From Burkholderiaceae bacterium 26 (GTDB lineage Bacteria; Pseudomonadota; Gammaproteobacteria; Burkholderiales; Burkholderiaceae), in the NCBI GenBank assembly GCA_000955795.1, contig JYOB01000003.1:124001-188000 (forward strand): DNA of 64,000 nt, in the 5' to 3' direction. Numbering within the stretch: position 1 is the stretch's first letter; every line of letters begins with the position of its first letter. Below the pieces are notes generated by a model. That model saw only the letters and a program-made list of their open reading frames with translations, did not search any database and was not told the origin of the DNA. The translations under genes were made by a program, and so were the position numbers. Positions 7,995 through 17,816 of the stretch are shown here, piece by piece.

Positions 7995-10009
7995 CGTGGC
8001 TCCTCGGTCGCCGGCATTGCCAGTGACGGGCTGGCCAGTGCAGTCTCGGGCGTGGTGCGCGATGCCGTGGTGCGGCGGCGCAGCCGGTAGCGGCGGTCGC
8101 ACACGGCCAGCAGGCCGCCCAGCACCATCAGCCCACAGCCGCCCCAGATCCAACTGACGAAGGGCTTGATGTAGATGCGCATGGCCCAGTTGTCTTGTCC
8201 GAGCGATTCGCCCAGCGCGACATAGAGGTCGCGTGTGATGCCTGTGTCGATGGCGACTTCGGTCGTGGGGGCTTCCTGGCTGCGGTACAGGCGCCGCTCG
8301 GGCAGCAGCGTGGCCACGGGTTTGCCGTTACGGCTGACTTCGACGTGGCCGCGCAAGACGTCGTAATTGGGGCCCTGCGCCGGCGCAACGTTGGTGAGGT
8401 GGAACATGTAGCCACCCACCTCAACCGTGCCGCCCACGCGCACCGGCAGCTCGCGTAGCGTCTCTTGGCTGAGCACCAGCGTGACGCCCGCGATGAACAC
8501 CCCCACCCCCGCGTGCGCCACCAGCATGCCGAAGTAGCTTGGCGGCAGCTGCCGCAGCGTCGTCAATCGATTGCCGGGCTGCCGAAGTTTTTCGGCCAGA
8601 CTGGCTAGCGCACTCGCAAGACACCATGCGGCCAGCGTGAGCCCCAGGCCCGCAAGCGCGGACGTTCCATAAAACACCGCCAGCCCAAGCCCCACGGCAA
8701 CACTCGCCACCGCCGCCCAGCGCAGCCGCACGGCCATCGACGGCAGTGCACCGTGACGCCAGCGCGCCAATGGCGCCGCACCCATCAGCAGCACCGCAGG
8801 CGACATCAGCGGGACAAAGACTTGCTCGAAATACGCCGGCCCGACCGAGATCTTGCCCAGCCGCAGTACATCCAGCACCAGCGGATACAGCGTGCCAAGC
8901 AGCACCGTGGCGGCAGCCACCGCGAGGAGCACGTTGTTGGCCAGCAGGAACGATTCACGCGCGAACAGAGAGAACGTCGCACCTTCAGAGGTGCCGCTGG
9001 ACAAGCGCTTTGCGCGCCACGCAAACAGAGCCAGCGCACCGCCCGTCACGATGCCCAGCAAGGCCAGGATGAACAGACCGCGCTTTGGGTCCACCGCAAA
9101 AGCATGCACTGACGTCAGCACGCCCGAACGGACGAGGAACGTGCCGAGCAGGCTCAACGAGAACGTGAAGATGGCCAGCAGTGCCGTCCATGCTCGGAAC
9201 ACGCCGCGCTTTTCTGTCACCGCCAACGAATGGATCAGCGCCGTGCCTGCCAGCCACGGCATGAACGACGCGTTTTCGACCGGGTCCCAAAACCACCAGC
9301 CGCCCCAGCCGAGTTCGTAGTACGCCCACGCGCTGCCGAGCATGATGCCGGTCGTCAGGCATGCCCAGGCGGCGGTTGTCCACGGCCGAGACCAGCGTGC
9401 CCAAGTGGCATCGAGCCGACCCGAAAGGAGCGCGGCCATCGCAAACGAAAACGCCACTGCAAAGCCCACGTAACCCATGTACAGCATTGGCGGATGCGAC
9501 ACCATGCCCGGGTCTTGCAGCAGTGGGTTGAGGTCGCGCCCTTCCATGGCCGGCGGCAACAGGCGCAGGAACGGGTTGGAGACCAACAGCAGGAAAAGCA
9601 GCAGCCCCGTGCTGATGGCGCCCATCACGCCGAGTACGCGCGCCACCACGGGTAACGGCAGTTGACGGCTGAACAACGACACGGCCAGCGACCACAGCGC
9701 CAGCATCGTTGTCCACAGCAACATCGATCCCTCGTGCCCGCCCCACACGGCAGCCACGCGATAAGGCAGCGGCAGCGCGCTGTTCGAATTGGCGGCCACA
9801 TAGAGCACGCTGAAATCGTTGCTGACAAACGCCCACGTCAGCGCTCCATATGCCAGCAGCACCAATGCACACTGCATGCGCGCCGCGGGACGCGCCACGG
9901 CCATCCAGCGCTCGTTGTCGCGCGCCGCGCCCACCAGCGGCAGCACCGATTGCATGACCGCAGTCAGCAACGCCAGGATCAACGCGAAGTGGCCAAGCTC
10001 GGCAATCAT
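7991..10009 (-). CDS. ccmF: Haem lyase subunit CcmF
   Basis: A 672-residue polytopic membrane protein that attaches haem from holo-CcmE to apocytochrome c. About 15 hydrophobic segments are visible. The tryptophan-rich WWD haem-handling signature reads [19 protein letters not shown] near residues 234-252, and an upstream conserved segment is [12 protein letters not shown] near 89-100. A large periplasmic domain lies near residues 535-625 before the last helix. The start overlaps the ccmE stop by four bases (ATGA), and its own stop overlaps the GTG of ccmG. The length is normal for the family. Confidence 0.95.
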   Translation of the reverse strand: MIAELGHFALILALLTAVMQSVLPLVGAARDNERWMAVARPAARMQCALVLLAYGALTWAFVSNDFSVLYVAANSNSALPLPYRVAAVWGGHEGSMLLWTTMLALWSLAVSLFSRQLPLPVVARVLGVMGAISTGLLLFLLLVSNPFLRLLPPAMEGRDLNPLLQDPGMVSHPPMLYMGYVGFAVAFSFAMAALLSGRLDATWARWSRPWTTAAWACLTTGIMLGSAWAYYELGWGGWWFWDPVENASFMPWLAGTALIHSLAVTEKRGVFRAWTALLAIFTFSLSLLGTFLVRSGVLTSVHAFAVDPKRGLFILALLGIVTGGALALFAWRAKRLSSGTSEGATFSLFARESFLLANNVLLAVAAATVLLGTLYPLVLDVLRLGKISVGPAYFEQVFVPLMSPAVLLMGAAPLARWRHGALPSMAVRLRWAAVASVAVGLGLAVFYGTSALAGLGLTLAAWCLASALASLAEKLRQPGNRLTTLRQLPPSYFGMLVAHAGVGVFIAGVTLVLSQETLRELPVRVGGTVEVGGYMFHLTNVAPAQGPNYDVLRGHVEVSRNGKPVATLLPERRLYRSQEAPTTEVAIDTGITRDLYVALGESLGQDNWAMRIYIKPFVSWIWGGCGLMVLGGLLAVCDRRYRLRRRTTASRTTPETALASPSLAMPATEEPR

Positions 10010-10476
10010 CGCGACGCGCTCCGGGCAGATTCCCTCGCCATCTGTTCGTTGACTTGCGCGGCGCGGCGCACGGCATCCGCGGCTTCGGGCGGCATGTAGT
10101 TTTCGTCGTGTTTGGCGAGCACCTCGTTGGCGACGAAGACGCCGTCCTCGCCCAGCCGCCCGCGCGCGACGACGCCCTTGCCTTCGCGGAACAGGTCCGG
10201 CAGCAAGCCGTGGTAGACGACCGGCACGCCGCGCGCCGTGTCGGTGACGATAAAGCGGATGGTCATGCCGTCACGTTCGCGTTGGATCGACCCGCGTTCG
10301 ACCAGGCCACCCAGGCGAAAGATCTGTGCCACAGGCGCTTCCTTGGCGGCGATCTGGCTGGGGCTGAAGAAGAACACCAGATTGGAGCGGAATGCATTCA
10401 GCGTGAGGGCGGTAGCCGCACCCGCGCACACCAGCGCGGCGAGCAGGATGCCGAGGCGGCGTTGTCTACGTGTCAT
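10006..10476 (-). CDS. ccmE: Haem chaperone CcmE
   Basis: A 156-residue periplasmic haem chaperone anchored by one N-terminal helix (about residues 8-28). The haem-attaching histidine lies in [15 protein letters not shown] near residue 128, and the tyrosine of the HxxxY motif follows. The beta-barrel core is present ([21 protein letters not shown]). The reading frame starts in the overlapping stop of ccmD and ends in the overlapping start of ccmF. Confidence 0.95.
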   Translation of the reverse strand: MTRRQRRLGILLAALVCAGAATALTLNAFRSNLVFFFSPSQIAAKEAPVAQIFRLGGLVERGSIQRERDGMTIRFIVTDTARGVPVVYHGLLPDLFREGKGVVARGRLGEDGVFVANEVLAKHDENYMPPEAADAVRRAAQVNEQMARESARSASR

Positions 10477-10622
10477 TGGTTGCCGCCCTCAGGATGAGAG
10501 TGAAGGCGATTGGCGGCGCGCCAGCGGCGAGCGAGCAGCAGCAACTCGGCCGCGATGCAGATGGCGGCCACGGCAAACGCGCCCGCAATATAGTCGACGT
10601 GATTGACGGAGAACTGGCTCAT
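10473..10622 (-). CDS. ccmD: Haem exporter accessory protein CcmD
   Basis: A 49-residue single-pass membrane protein read directly from the sequence. It begins [20 protein letters not shown], continues with a hydrophobic helix to about residue 32, and ends with a basic tail ([11 protein letters not shown]). CcmD stabilises the CcmABC complex and releases holo-CcmE. The stop overlaps the ccmE ATG and its ATG overlaps the ccmC stop, both as ATGA. The size, topology and position between ccmC and ccmE make the call firm. Confidence 0.9.
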   Translation of the reverse strand: MSQFSVNHVDYIAGAFAVAAICIAAELLLLARRWRAANRLHSHPEGGNQ

Positions 10623-11404
10623 GCCGGCGTGCTCAGGTTGTGGTCATCGTCGGCGCGCTCGCGCATGATGCAACGCACGCGAATCAGCGCCACGCAGATG
10701 CTATACATCCAGCACGCGAGCGTCATCAGCAGCATGCCCAGCAACATCGTCATCGCCATCGACGGAGCCGCCGTCAGGCTGATGGACGCGCCCTGGTGCA
10801 GCGTGTTCCACCACTGCACCGAGAAATAGATCACGGGGATGTTGACCACGCCCACCACGGCAAGCACGGCACAGGCGCGTTCGGCGCGGCGCGGGTCTTC
10901 AATGGCGCTCTCCAGCGCGATGAAGCCAAGGTACAAAAACAGCAGCAGCAACTCGGACGTCAGACGCGCATCCCACACCCACCACGTGCCCCACGTTGGC
11001 TTGCCCCACAGCGCGCCTGTCCACAGCGCAATGGCAGTGAACAGCGCGCCGGTGGGTGCCAGCGCCGAGGCCATCATCGACGAAAGCCGTGTGCGCAGCA
11101 CCAGCGCCAGCGCGCAATAGCCGGCCATCACCAGGTAGATGAACATCGACATCCAGGCGGCCGGCACGTGCAGGAAGATGATCCGGTAGACCTCGCCCTG
11201 TTGCGCATCGGTTGGCGCCACAAGAAAACCGACGTAGAGGCCCGCGACGAGGAACAGGAGTGCAGCCACGCCAAACCACGGCGCCAGCTTGCGCGCGAGC
11301 GGATCAAACCGCACAGGCGACGCATACGCGAGCCAGTTCCAGCGTCGGAAAACAGGTTGGCGCGCAGCGATGGAGGTGCTGTGGAGTCCGGAGCGGTTCG
11401 TCAT
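10619..11404 (-). CDS. ccmC: Haem exporter permease CcmC
   Basis: A 261-residue integral membrane protein with six hydrophobic segments that loads haem onto CcmE. The WWD signature reads WGKPTWGTWWVWDARLTSE near residues 143-161. The start ATG at 11404 gives MTNRSGLHSTS; an earlier in-frame Met has no family similarity. It follows ccmB with only four bases between stop and start, and its stop overlaps the ccmD ATG. Confidence 0.92.
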   Translation of the reverse strand: MTNRSGLHSTSIAARQPVFRRWNWLAYASPVRFDPLARKLAPWFGVAALLFLVAGLYVGFLVAPTDAQQGEVYRIIFLHVPAAWMSMFIYLVMAGYCALALVLRTRLSSMMASALAPTGALFTAIALWTGALWGKPTWGTWWVWDARLTSELLLLFLYLGFIALESAIEDPRRAERACAVLAVVGVVNIPVIYFSVQWWNTLHQGASISLTAAPSMAMTMLLGMLLMTLACWMYSICVALIRVRCIMRERADDDHNLSTPA

Positions 11405-11408
11405 CGGG

Positions 11409-12077
11409 TCATTCCACGGCAATGCGCAGCCCAGCGGCGGCAGCCAGCGGGCAGACAAACAGCGACAGCGCCAGGCAAGCGCCCAGCAGCGAGAAATGCG
11501 GCATGACATCAAGCCCCGCATCGGCCGCCGAACCCGCGCCCGCGCCAAACACAAGCACGGGCACACACAACGGCAGGACGAGGATGCACAGCAGCGCTGC
11601 CCCATTGCGCACGCCCAATGTGAGCGCTGCACCGACGGCGCCGATCAGCGCAATGGCAGGCGTACCGATCAGCAGCGTTGCTGTCAGCAGCAGCGTTGCA
11701 TGCAGCGGCAGGCTGTACTGCTGCGCCAGGATGGGCGTCAGCAGCAGCAACGGCAAGCCGCTCGCGAGCCAGTGTGCGGCAATCTTCGTCAGCACGATCA
11801 GGGCAAGTGGGTGTGGCGACAACAGCAATTGATCGAGGCTGCCATCAGCGTGTTCCTGCGCAAACAACCGAGAGAGCGAGAGCATCGACGCCAGCAGCGC
11901 CGCGACCCACAGGATGCCCGGCGCCAGCATGCGCAACTGCTGCGGGTCGGGGCCGATGGCCAGCGGGAAGAGGCTCGCCGCAATGACGTAGAACACCACG
12001 CCACCGACGAGGTTACCGCGCCGCCGCCATGACAGCGCCAGATCGTGCCGCAGGATGGCCATCAGCATCGGCTTCAT
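11409..12077 (-). CDS. ccmB: Haem exporter permease CcmB
   Basis: A 222-residue membrane subunit of the CcmAB ABC transporter with six predicted helices (for example AGILWVAALLASMLSLSRLF, followed by the cytoplasmic coupling segment EHADGSLDQLLLSPHPL). CcmAB uses ATP to release holo-CcmE from CcmC. The start at ATG 12077 gives MKPMLMAILRHDLALSWRR, and it overlaps the ccmA stop by four bases. Confidence 0.92.
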   Translation of the reverse strand: MKPMLMAILRHDLALSWRRRGNLVGGVVFYVIAASLFPLAIGPDPQQLRMLAPGILWVAALLASMLSLSRLFAQEHADGSLDQLLLSPHPLALIVLTKIAAHWLASGLPLLLLTPILAQQYSLPLHATLLLTATLLIGTPAIALIGAVGAALTLGVRNGAALLCILVLPLCVPVLVFGAGAGSAADAGLDVMPHFSLLGACLALSLFVCPLAAAAGLRIAVE

Positions 12078-12706
12078 GCGTTGCTCCCAAGCCGAAGCAC
12101 GCGATCTGCCCCGTGCGGACGCGACAGCAACTGGTGGGTGGCCATGATCGCCATGCCGCCTGCGCGCAGGTGCGCATCGAGCTGTGCGGTGAAGAGCTCC
12201 GCTGCGCGGTCGTCGAGCGAGGCGATCGGCTCGTCGAGCAGCCACAGCTCGCGCCGTGCGAGCAGCAAGCGCGCCAGTGCCACCCGCCGACGCTGGCCTT
12301 GCGAGAGCTTGCGCACGGGCGTGGCGGCCAGCTTGCCGAGTTCGAGCGCTTCCAGCGCGAGCCCGATGCCAAACGGCTCGGCTGCCGAATCGCGCAATCC
12401 GGCCAGTTGCATGGCCAGACGCAGGCTCTCCGTCACAGTGAGATCTGGGTCGATGCCGTTGGTGTGGCCAACGTAGCAAAGCGCATTGAGGAAGGCAGGG
12501 TCGCCGCTGCGCACCGTCGCGCCGTGCCACGTGAGCGAGCCGCTTGCCGGTGCCAGCAGGCCACAGAGTACGCGCAGCAACGTAGTCTTGCCGCTGCCGT
12601 TCGCCCCCGTTACCTGCACCAGCTCGCCCGCCGACACCGAGAGGTCCAGCTCGCGGAAGATCCGACGGCCGGCGCGCGAAAACGTCAATTGGCTGGCAAC
12701 AAGCAC
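12074..12706 (-). CDS. ccmA: Haem exporter ATPase CcmA
   Basis: A 210-residue ABC ATPase. Walker A is GANGSGKTTLL near residues 34-44, the signature is LSQGQRRRVALARLLL near 130-145, and Walker B is ELWLLDEPIASLD near 148-160. The start is GTG at 12706. It is the first gene of the nine-gene ccm series and lies 54 bases after the napC stop, with a small hairpin in the gap. Confidence 0.92.
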   Translation of the reverse strand: MLVASQLTFSRAGRRIFRELDLSVSAGELVQVTGANGSGKTTLLRVLCGLLAPASGSLTWHGATVRSGDPAFLNALCYVGHTNGIDPDLTVTESLRLAMQLAGLRDSAAEPFGIGLALEALELGKLAATPVRKLSQGQRRRVALARLLLARRELWLLDEPIASLDDRAAELFTAQLDAHLRAGGMAIMATHQLLSRPHGADRVLRLGSNA

Positions 12707-12744
12707 GGCAGTGGGGGCTGAGTCAAACGGGGTCTAGCGCCGGC

Positions 12745-12760
12745 AGCACGTTCACGTGCT
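12745..12760 (-). promoter_or_regulatory. Small hairpin between napC and ccmA
   Basis: AGCACGT (12745-12751) and ACGTGCT (12754-12760) form an inverted repeat immediately after the napC stop codon. No T tract follows on the minus strand, so it is not a standard intrinsic terminator. It could be a processing or partial-termination site that sets nap against ccm expression; this is inference. Confidence 0.35.
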
Positions 12761-13348
12761 TTACTCGGTCTTCATCTTCGACATGTCGGGCAAATGGTGC
12801 GCAATACCCTTGTGGCAGTCGATACAGGTTTTCTCTTTGCTGCCCAGATACTGAGAGTGCATGGCCGACGCGCGTGGGCTTTGCCGTGTGAAGTCCATCG
12901 ATTCGTAGTTGTGGCAGTTGCGGCATTCCAAGGAATCGTTGGCCTTGAGCCGATCCCATTCGTGCTGGGCCAGTTCGAGCCGGTGTGCCTCGAATTTCTC
13001 GCGCGTGTCGATGGTGCCGAAGATCTTGCCCCACACTTCCTTGGACGCCTGCATCTTCCGTGCAATCTTGTTCGTCCAGGCGTGCGGAACGTGACAGTTC
13101 GAGCAGATCGCTCGCACGCCGCTGCGGTTGGTGTAGTGGATCGTGCTCTGTAGCTCTTGATACACGTTGTCGTGCATTTCGTGGCAACCCGTGCAGAACG
13201 CCTCGGTGTTGGTCACTTCCATCGCGGTATTGAACGCACCCCAGAACACCACGCCGGCAACAAAGCCGCCCAACGTCAGAAAGCCCAGGCTGAAATACGC
13301 GCTGGGCCGGTTGATGGTGCGCCAGTAACGCTTGATCAGGTTGAACAT
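12761..13348 (-). CDS. napC: Tetrahaem cytochrome c NapC
   Basis: A 195-residue membrane-anchored quinol dehydrogenase of the NapC/NirT family that passes electrons from the quinol pool to NapAB. An uncleaved N-terminal helix spans about residues 18-40. Four CxxCH haem motifs follow: CTGCH, CSNCH, CRNCH and CIDCH, the expected number. It is the last nap gene and is followed on the same strand by ccmA. Confidence 0.95.
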   Translation of the reverse strand: MFNLIKRYWRTINRPSAYFSLGFLTLGGFVAGVVFWGAFNTAMEVTNTEAFCTGCHEMHDNVYQELQSTIHYTNRSGVRAICSNCHVPHAWTNKIARKMQASKEVWGKIFGTIDTREKFEAHRLELAQHEWDRLKANDSLECRNCHNYESMDFTRQSPRASAMHSQYLGSKEKTCIDCHKGIAHHLPDMSKMKTE

Positions 13349-13360
13349 GGCTGCACCGCC

Positions 13361-13864
13361 TCAGTTCTTGCCCACGCTCTTGCCATCAGGCTTGCGTTTG
13401 AGCAGTTCATCGACATCGACAAACGTATTGGTGATAAGCGGCTTGGCGTCGGCCTGCGGCACGTGGCATTGCGTGCAGAAGAAGCGGCGCGGCGAAACGT
13501 CGGCCAGTTGATGGCCATCGCGGTCAACGTAGTGCGTGGGGCTGATCGCGATCGCACGCATCTCTTCGGCCTTCGTACGGGCATGGCAAGACAGACAACC
13601 GTTATTGTCCTTGGTGATCTGATACATGTAGGTGCCGTCGATCTTGTGCGGAATCGTCGGCGGCTGCCCGGTGTAGTTGCGCTCGCGGCGCACGTCTTTA
13701 TTCTCGGTGGGATACAGGATCGGCGGTGTCGATTCGGCGGCGATCGGCGTCGAGCCGCGCATGGCGTCGACCACGCCTTGAGCTTGCGCGGGCAAGTTGG
13801 CAAGGGTCGCCAGCAACAGCGCGCAGATGGCGGCTGGCAGTCCCAAGAGTCGGCTGAGCTTCAT
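13361..13864 (-). CDS. napB: Dihaem cytochrome c NapB
   Basis: The small subunit of periplasmic nitrate reductase, 167 residues including a cleavable signal peptide (to about residue 28, LPAQAQ). It has two haem-binding motifs, CLSCH and CTQCH, and the family segment YTGQPPTIPHKIDG before the first haem. It lies 12 bases upstream of napC and 40 bases after napA. Confidence 0.95.
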   Translation of the reverse strand: MKLSRLLGLPAAICALLLATLANLPAQAQGVVDAMRGSTPIAAESTPPILYPTENKDVRRERNYTGQPPTIPHKIDGTYMYQITKDNNGCLSCHARTKAEEMRAIAISPTHYVDRDGHQLADVSPRRFFCTQCHVPQADAKPLITNTFVDVDELLKRKPDGKSVGKN

Positions 13865-13904
13865 GACGTTTTCCTGTTGCGCGTGTGTCGTCTGCGTGTG
13901 CTCG

Positions 13905-16421
13905 TCAGACCTTCACGATCTTGACGGCGCATTTCTTGAAATCCGTCTGCAGCGAGATCGGGCAGGTTGCATCCAGTGTGACCTTGTTGATGAGTTGGCT
14001 CGCATCGAACCAGGGCACGAACACCAGGCCCTTCGGCGGCTGATTGCGGCCGCGCGTTTCAATGCGGGTGCGCATCTTGCCGCGTCGCGAGATCACCTCG
14101 ACCTCGACACCACGTCGCAGCCCCAGTGCCTTCGCATCTTCTGGATGCATGAAGCAGACCGCGTTGGGGAACGCGCGATACAGCTCGGGCACCCGACGCG
14201 TCATCGAACCCGAGTGCCAGTGTTCCAGCACGCGGCCCGTGGATAACCAGAATGGGTATTCCTTGTCCGGCACTTCCGGTGGCGCCTCATAGGGCAGGGC
14301 GAAGATCACCGCCTTGCCGTCCGGGTTGCCATAGAACTGGTAGCCGGTGCCGGCCTTGACGTACGGATCGCTGCCTTCCTTGTAGCGCCAGCGCGTCTCT
14401 TTGCCATTGACCACCGGCCAGCGCAATCCGCGCGCCTTGTGATAGTCGTCGAACGGTGCCAGGTCATGGCCATGGCCGCGCCCGAAGCTCGCGTACTCCT
14501 CGAACAGGCCCTTCTGGAGGTAGAAGCCGAACGCCTTGGCTTCGGCATTGTTGTATTCCGGGTCGACGTCTTTGAGCGGGAACTTGTCGACGTTGCCGTT
14601 GCGGTAGAGCACGTCGTAGAGCGTCTTGCCGCGCAGCTCGGGCTTCTTGGCGATGAGTTCTGCTGGCCAGACTTCTTCCACCTTGAAGCGCTTGGAAAAC
14701 TCTACCAACTGCCACAGGTCGGAACGCGCCTCACCCGGCGCATCAACGAGCTGATGCCAGAACTGCGTGCGGCGTTCGGCGTTGCCGTAGGCGCCTTCCT
14801 TCTCAACCCACATCGCGCTGGGAAGGATCAGGTCGGCAGCCAGCGCGGTGACGGTCGGGTACACGTCCGAAACAACGATGAAGTTCTCCGGATTGCGGTA
14901 GCCCGGGTAGCCTTCCTGGTTGATGTTGGCGCCGGCCTGGATGTTGTTGTTGACCTGCACCCAGTAGGCGTTGAGCTTGCCGTCCTTCAGCATGCGGTTT
15001 TGCAGCACGGCGTGATAGCCCGGCTTTTCCGGGATCGTGCCTGCCGGCAGCTTCCAGATGTGTTCGGCTTCTTCACGGTGCTTCGGGTTGGTCACCACCA
15101 TGTCGGCCGGCAAGCGGTGTGAGAACGTGCCCACCTCGCGCGCGGTGCCGCAGGCCGAAGGCTGGCCCGTCAACGAGAACGGGCTGTTGCCCGGCGTGGC
15201 GATCTTCCCCGTCAGCAGGTGCAGGTTGTAGATCATGTTGTTCGCCCAGGTGCCACGGGTGTGCTGGTTGAAACCCATGGTCCAGAACGACACGACCTTG
15301 ATCTTCGGATCGGCGTACAGCTCAGCAAGCTTCTGGAGCTGCTGCTTGAATTCCTTCTCCTTGCTCTTGTCCGGGTTCGCCAGCTTGGTGGTGTAGTCCA
15401 GGTCGTAAGTCGAGACGAACTTCGCAAACTCGTCGAACGAGATCGGCTTGGAGTCGCCCACCTTGTCTGCGTTCTTGGCAGCCTTCTGCAGCGGATTGTC
15501 GGGCCGCAGGCCGTAGCCGATGTCGGTCACGCCTTGCTTGAAGACGGTGTGCTTGTTGACGAAGTCCGTGTTGACCTTCTTGTTGGTGATGATGTAGTTC
15601 GCGATGTAGTTGAGCATCGCGAGATCGGCCTGCGGTGTGAAGACGATGGGAATGTCGGCCAGATCGAACGAGCGATGCGTGAACGTCGAGAGCACCGCGA
15701 CCTTCGTCTTGGGCGCCGACAGGCGTCGGTCTGTCACACGCGACCATAGGATCGGGTGCATCTCTGCCATGTTCGAGCCCCACAGCACGAACGCGTCGGC
15801 GACTTCGAAGTCGTCGTAGCAGCCCATCGGCTCGTCCATGCCGAACGTGCGCATGAAACCCGCCACGGCCGAGGCCATGCAATGGCGCGCGTTGGGGTCG
15901 AGGTTGTTCGTGCGGAAGCCCGCCTTCATCAGCTTGACGGCGGCGTAGCCCTCAAAGATCGTCCACTGGCCCGAGCCGAACATGCCGACAGCGGTCGGCC
16001 CCTTTTCCTTGATGACGCGCTTGAACTGCATGGCCATCTCGTCGAACGCGCGGTCCCAGCTGACAGGCGTGAAATCGCCGTTCTTGTCGTACTTGCCATT
16101 CTTCATGCGCAGCAGCGGCTGTGTCAGCCGGTCCTTGCCGTACATGATCTTCGAAAGGAAGTAACCCTTCACGCAGTTCAGCCCCCGATTGACCTCGGCC
16201 TTCGGGTCGCCCTGCGTGGCCACCACGCGGTTGTCCTTGACGGCGACTTCAACGCCGCAGCCCGTGCCGCAGAATCGGCAAGGCGCCTTCGACCACTTGA
16301 GCTGCGTCAGCTCTTTGTCGGTGACGAGGTTGGCGGCGCCAGCAGGTAGCGTGACGCCAGCTACCGAAGCGGTGGCAGCGGCAGCGGTCTGCTTAATGAA
16401 CGCGCGGCGAGAGACTTTCAT
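13905..16421 (-). CDS. napA: Periplasmic nitrate reductase catalytic subunit NapA
   Basis: An 838-residue molybdo-bis-MGD enzyme that reduces nitrate to nitrite in the periplasm. A Tat signal (SRRAFIK at residues 4-10) is followed by the [4Fe-4S] ligands C48, C51, C55 and C83 in [12 protein letters not shown] and LNCVKGYFL. The Mo-ligating cysteine is at 181 in [15 protein letters not shown]. The C-terminal segment [14 protein letters not shown] is typical. The start at ATG 16421 gives MKVSRRAF; a Met five codons earlier (16436) also exists. The 5' end overlaps napD by 29 bases, an unusually long overlap. Confidence 0.95.
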   Translation of the reverse strand: MKVSRRAFIKQTAAAATASVAGVTLPAGAANLVTDKELTQLKWSKAPCRFCGTGCGVEVAVKDNRVVATQGDPKAEVNRGLNCVKGYFLSKIMYGKDRLTQPLLRMKNGKYDKNGDFTPVSWDRAFDEMAMQFKRVIKEKGPTAVGMFGSGQWTIFEGYAAVKLMKAGFRTNNLDPNARHCMASAVAGFMRTFGMDEPMGCYDDFEVADAFVLWGSNMAEMHPILWSRVTDRRLSAPKTKVAVLSTFTHRSFDLADIPIVFTPQADLAMLNYIANYIITNKKVNTDFVNKHTVFKQGVTDIGYGLRPDNPLQKAAKNADKVGDSKPISFDEFAKFVSTYDLDYTTKLANPDKSKEKEFKQQLQKLAELYADPKIKVVSFWTMGFNQHTRGTWANNMIYNLHLLTGKIATPGNSPFSLTGQPSACGTAREVGTFSHRLPADMVVTNPKHREEAEHIWKLPAGTIPEKPGYHAVLQNRMLKDGKLNAYWVQVNNNIQAGANINQEGYPGYRNPENFIVVSDVYPTVTALAADLILPSAMWVEKEGAYGNAERRTQFWHQLVDAPGEARSDLWQLVEFSKRFKVEEVWPAELIAKKPELRGKTLYDVLYRNGNVDKFPLKDVDPEYNNAEAKAFGFYLQKGLFEEYASFGRGHGHDLAPFDDYHKARGLRWPVVNGKETRWRYKEGSDPYVKAGTGYQFYGNPDGKAVIFALPYEAPPEVPDKEYPFWLSTGRVLEHWHSGSMTRRVPELYRAFPNAVCFMHPEDAKALGLRRGVEVEVISRRGKMRTRIETRGRNQPPKGLVFVPWFDASQLINKVTLDATCPISLQTDFKKCAVKIVKV

Positions 16422-16737
16422 CGTCCAATTCCTCATTCATGGCGGCGGCCATTTCGTTGTGCTGATAGATCAGGGCGGTGTTCAGCACACCGTCGATCTG
16501 TTGAATGAATGTCAGGTGGGCTGCGATGGCGCGCGAGCTGGGCGCCTCAAGCGTGACCACGAGCTTGCCGTTATCGCTGGCTGCATGGATTTCGCTGCCG
16601 GCGATGGCTTCGATGGACTTGCTTACGGATGCAATATGGGTTGGCCGCGTCTGGACCAGGACGCCCGCGATATGCCACTCGTCGTCTTCGAGCGGCGCGG
16701 GCCGAACGGGGATATCTATTTTTCTTGTGTTTCGCAT
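16393..16737 (-). CDS. napD: NapA maturation chaperone NapD
   Basis: A 114-residue cytoplasmic chaperone that binds the Tat signal of NapA and delays export until cofactor insertion. The ferredoxin-like core contains [21 protein letters not shown] and [17 protein letters not shown]. The C-terminal tail runs past the napA start, giving a 29-base overlap. The length is somewhat above the roughly 90 residues usual for NapD because of N-terminal and C-terminal extensions. Confidence 0.88.
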   Translation of the reverse strand: MRNTRKIDIPVRPAPLEDDEWHIAGVLVQTRPTHIASVSKSIEAIAGSEIHAASDNGKLVVTLEAPSSRAIAAHLTFIQQIDGVLNTALIYQHNEMAAAMNEELDDESLSPRVH

Positions 16738-16826
16738 GACGCTGTTTTGGCGATGAACGCCTTTTTTTTAATCAGTGCTGCGCGAACATACAACCCGGCT
16801 CGCCCTCGCCCCCCCCGGGCGGTATA

Positions 16827-16991
16827 TCAATGCGTTGGCGGACCGCTCAGCAATTGGGTTGCCCAGACGATAAAGCCATATCCGGCCACGATAATGACAG
16901 ACAGAACCGGCACCATGACGACCGTCAGAAACAGGAAGCTCCGCAGCTCTTCGGATTTACGTTGCGCGTCGACGTTTTGGGGCTGTTCCAC
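16827..16991 (-). CDS. napE: Small membrane protein NapE
   Basis: A 54-residue protein read from the sequence, starting at GTG 16991: a polar N-terminus (VEQPQNVDAQRKSEELRSF) followed by one transmembrane helix (about residues 19-46) and the ending LLSGPPTH. The segment KSEELRSFLFLTVVMVPVL is the recognisable NapE core. NapE is a non-essential component of nap operons with an unclear role. It is the first nap gene here, 90 bases upstream of napD. There is no upstream in-frame ATG, so a GTG start is needed. Confidence 0.8.
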   Translation of the reverse strand: MEQPQNVDAQRKSEELRSFLFLTVVMVPVLSVIIVAGYGFIVWATQLLSGPPTH

Positions 16992-17090
16992 GATGACTCG
17001 ACCAATAAAGGCGGCGCAATTGGCGCGCGAACGTTTTCCAGTAAAGCGAACGTCGCACGGGAATTCAAGGTTTTCGCATGATCCCGGCGT

Positions 17091-17138
17091 GACATATGTC
17101 GCGCAAGCGATATGTCGTTGGGGCGTGATCTAGCGCAA
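17091..17138 (-). promoter_or_regulatory. Candidate control region of the nap-ccm block
   Basis: Upstream of napE there are two related sites, GACATATGTC (17091-17100, a perfect 10-base palindrome) and CGATATGTCG (17108-17117). Farther up is GTGATCTAGCGCAA (17125-17138), which matches the FNR/Anr consensus TTGAT-N4-ATCAA at 7 of 10 defined positions. I infer anaerobic or nitrate control, but neither site is certain. Confidence 0.3.
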
Positions 17139-17150
17139 GATTCGCCGAAT

Positions 17151-17801
17151 TCACGCGCCTGAAACATTGACGGGCACTCGCCATAAATACCAGGCCGCGA
17201 TGGTTCGATATGGGCTCCATGCGAGGCCGAGCTTTTCCATCTGGTTGCGCGTGGGTGTGGACTCGAGGCGCTTCAGGCGGCGATAACCGTCGCGTACGCC
17301 GAAATCATCCGCAGGCAGGATGTCGGAGCGCTCCAGCGTGTAGATCAGCAGCATTTCGACCGTCCATCGGCCAACCCCGCGCAGGGTCACCAGCCGATCG
17401 ATGAGCGCTTCGTCTGACATGGTCTGCGCGTGTTCGCGCGTGGGCACGACGCCGTCGAGGGCGGCTTGTGCAATGCCGCGAATGGTCGCCAGTTTGGTCG
17501 CAGAGAAACCGCAGGCGCGCAGCGCTGCCTCGTCTGTGGCGAGCACATGCTGCGGTGCGGGAAAAGCGGCGGCCGGATACAGCGCGAGGAAACGACCGAG
17601 GATGGCGTCACCGGCCTTGGCGTGCAACTGCTGATAGGCGATGGCGCGGATCAGCGCTTCATAAGGTTCGCGCGCAGGCTTGGCGGTGTGGCGGCAGGGG
17701 CCGATGGCAGCAATGTGGCGGGCCCAGTCTTCGTCCTGCGTGGCCAGGAAGGTTGCGGCTTGCCGGTAGGCGCTTTCGGACAGGTCTGCGGCGATGGTCA
17801 T
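17151..17801 (-). CDS. alkA: DNA-3-methyladenine glycosylase II (AlkA type)
   Basis: A 216-residue HhH-GPD base-excision glycosylase that removes alkylated purines. The helix-hairpin-helix reads LVTLRGVGRWTVEMLLIYTL, and the catalytic Asp follows in LPADDFGVRDGYRRL. The N-terminal domain contains EALIRAIAYQQLHAKAGDAI, typical of this family. It is shorter than E. coli AlkA (282) and lacks its extra N-terminal domain, as is common. It is the last gene of an apparent oxygenase-alkB-alkA transcript (15 bases after alkB). Confidence 0.85.
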   Translation of the reverse strand: MTIAADLSESAYRQAATFLATQDEDWARHIAAIGPCRHTAKPAREPYEALIRAIAYQQLHAKAGDAILGRFLALYPAAAFPAPQHVLATDEAALRACGFSATKLATIRGIAQAALDGVVPTREHAQTMSDEALIDRLVTLRGVGRWTVEMLLIYTLERSDILPADDFGVRDGYRRLKRLESTPTRNQMEKLGLAWSPYRTIAAWYLWRVPVNVSGA

Positions 17802-17816
17802 GCGCTGGTTTGCCGG

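Noticed and set aside
8985-10076. Minus-strand 363-residue ORF
   Set aside because: Out-of-frame shadow of ccmF with Arg/Gly/Ala-rich content.
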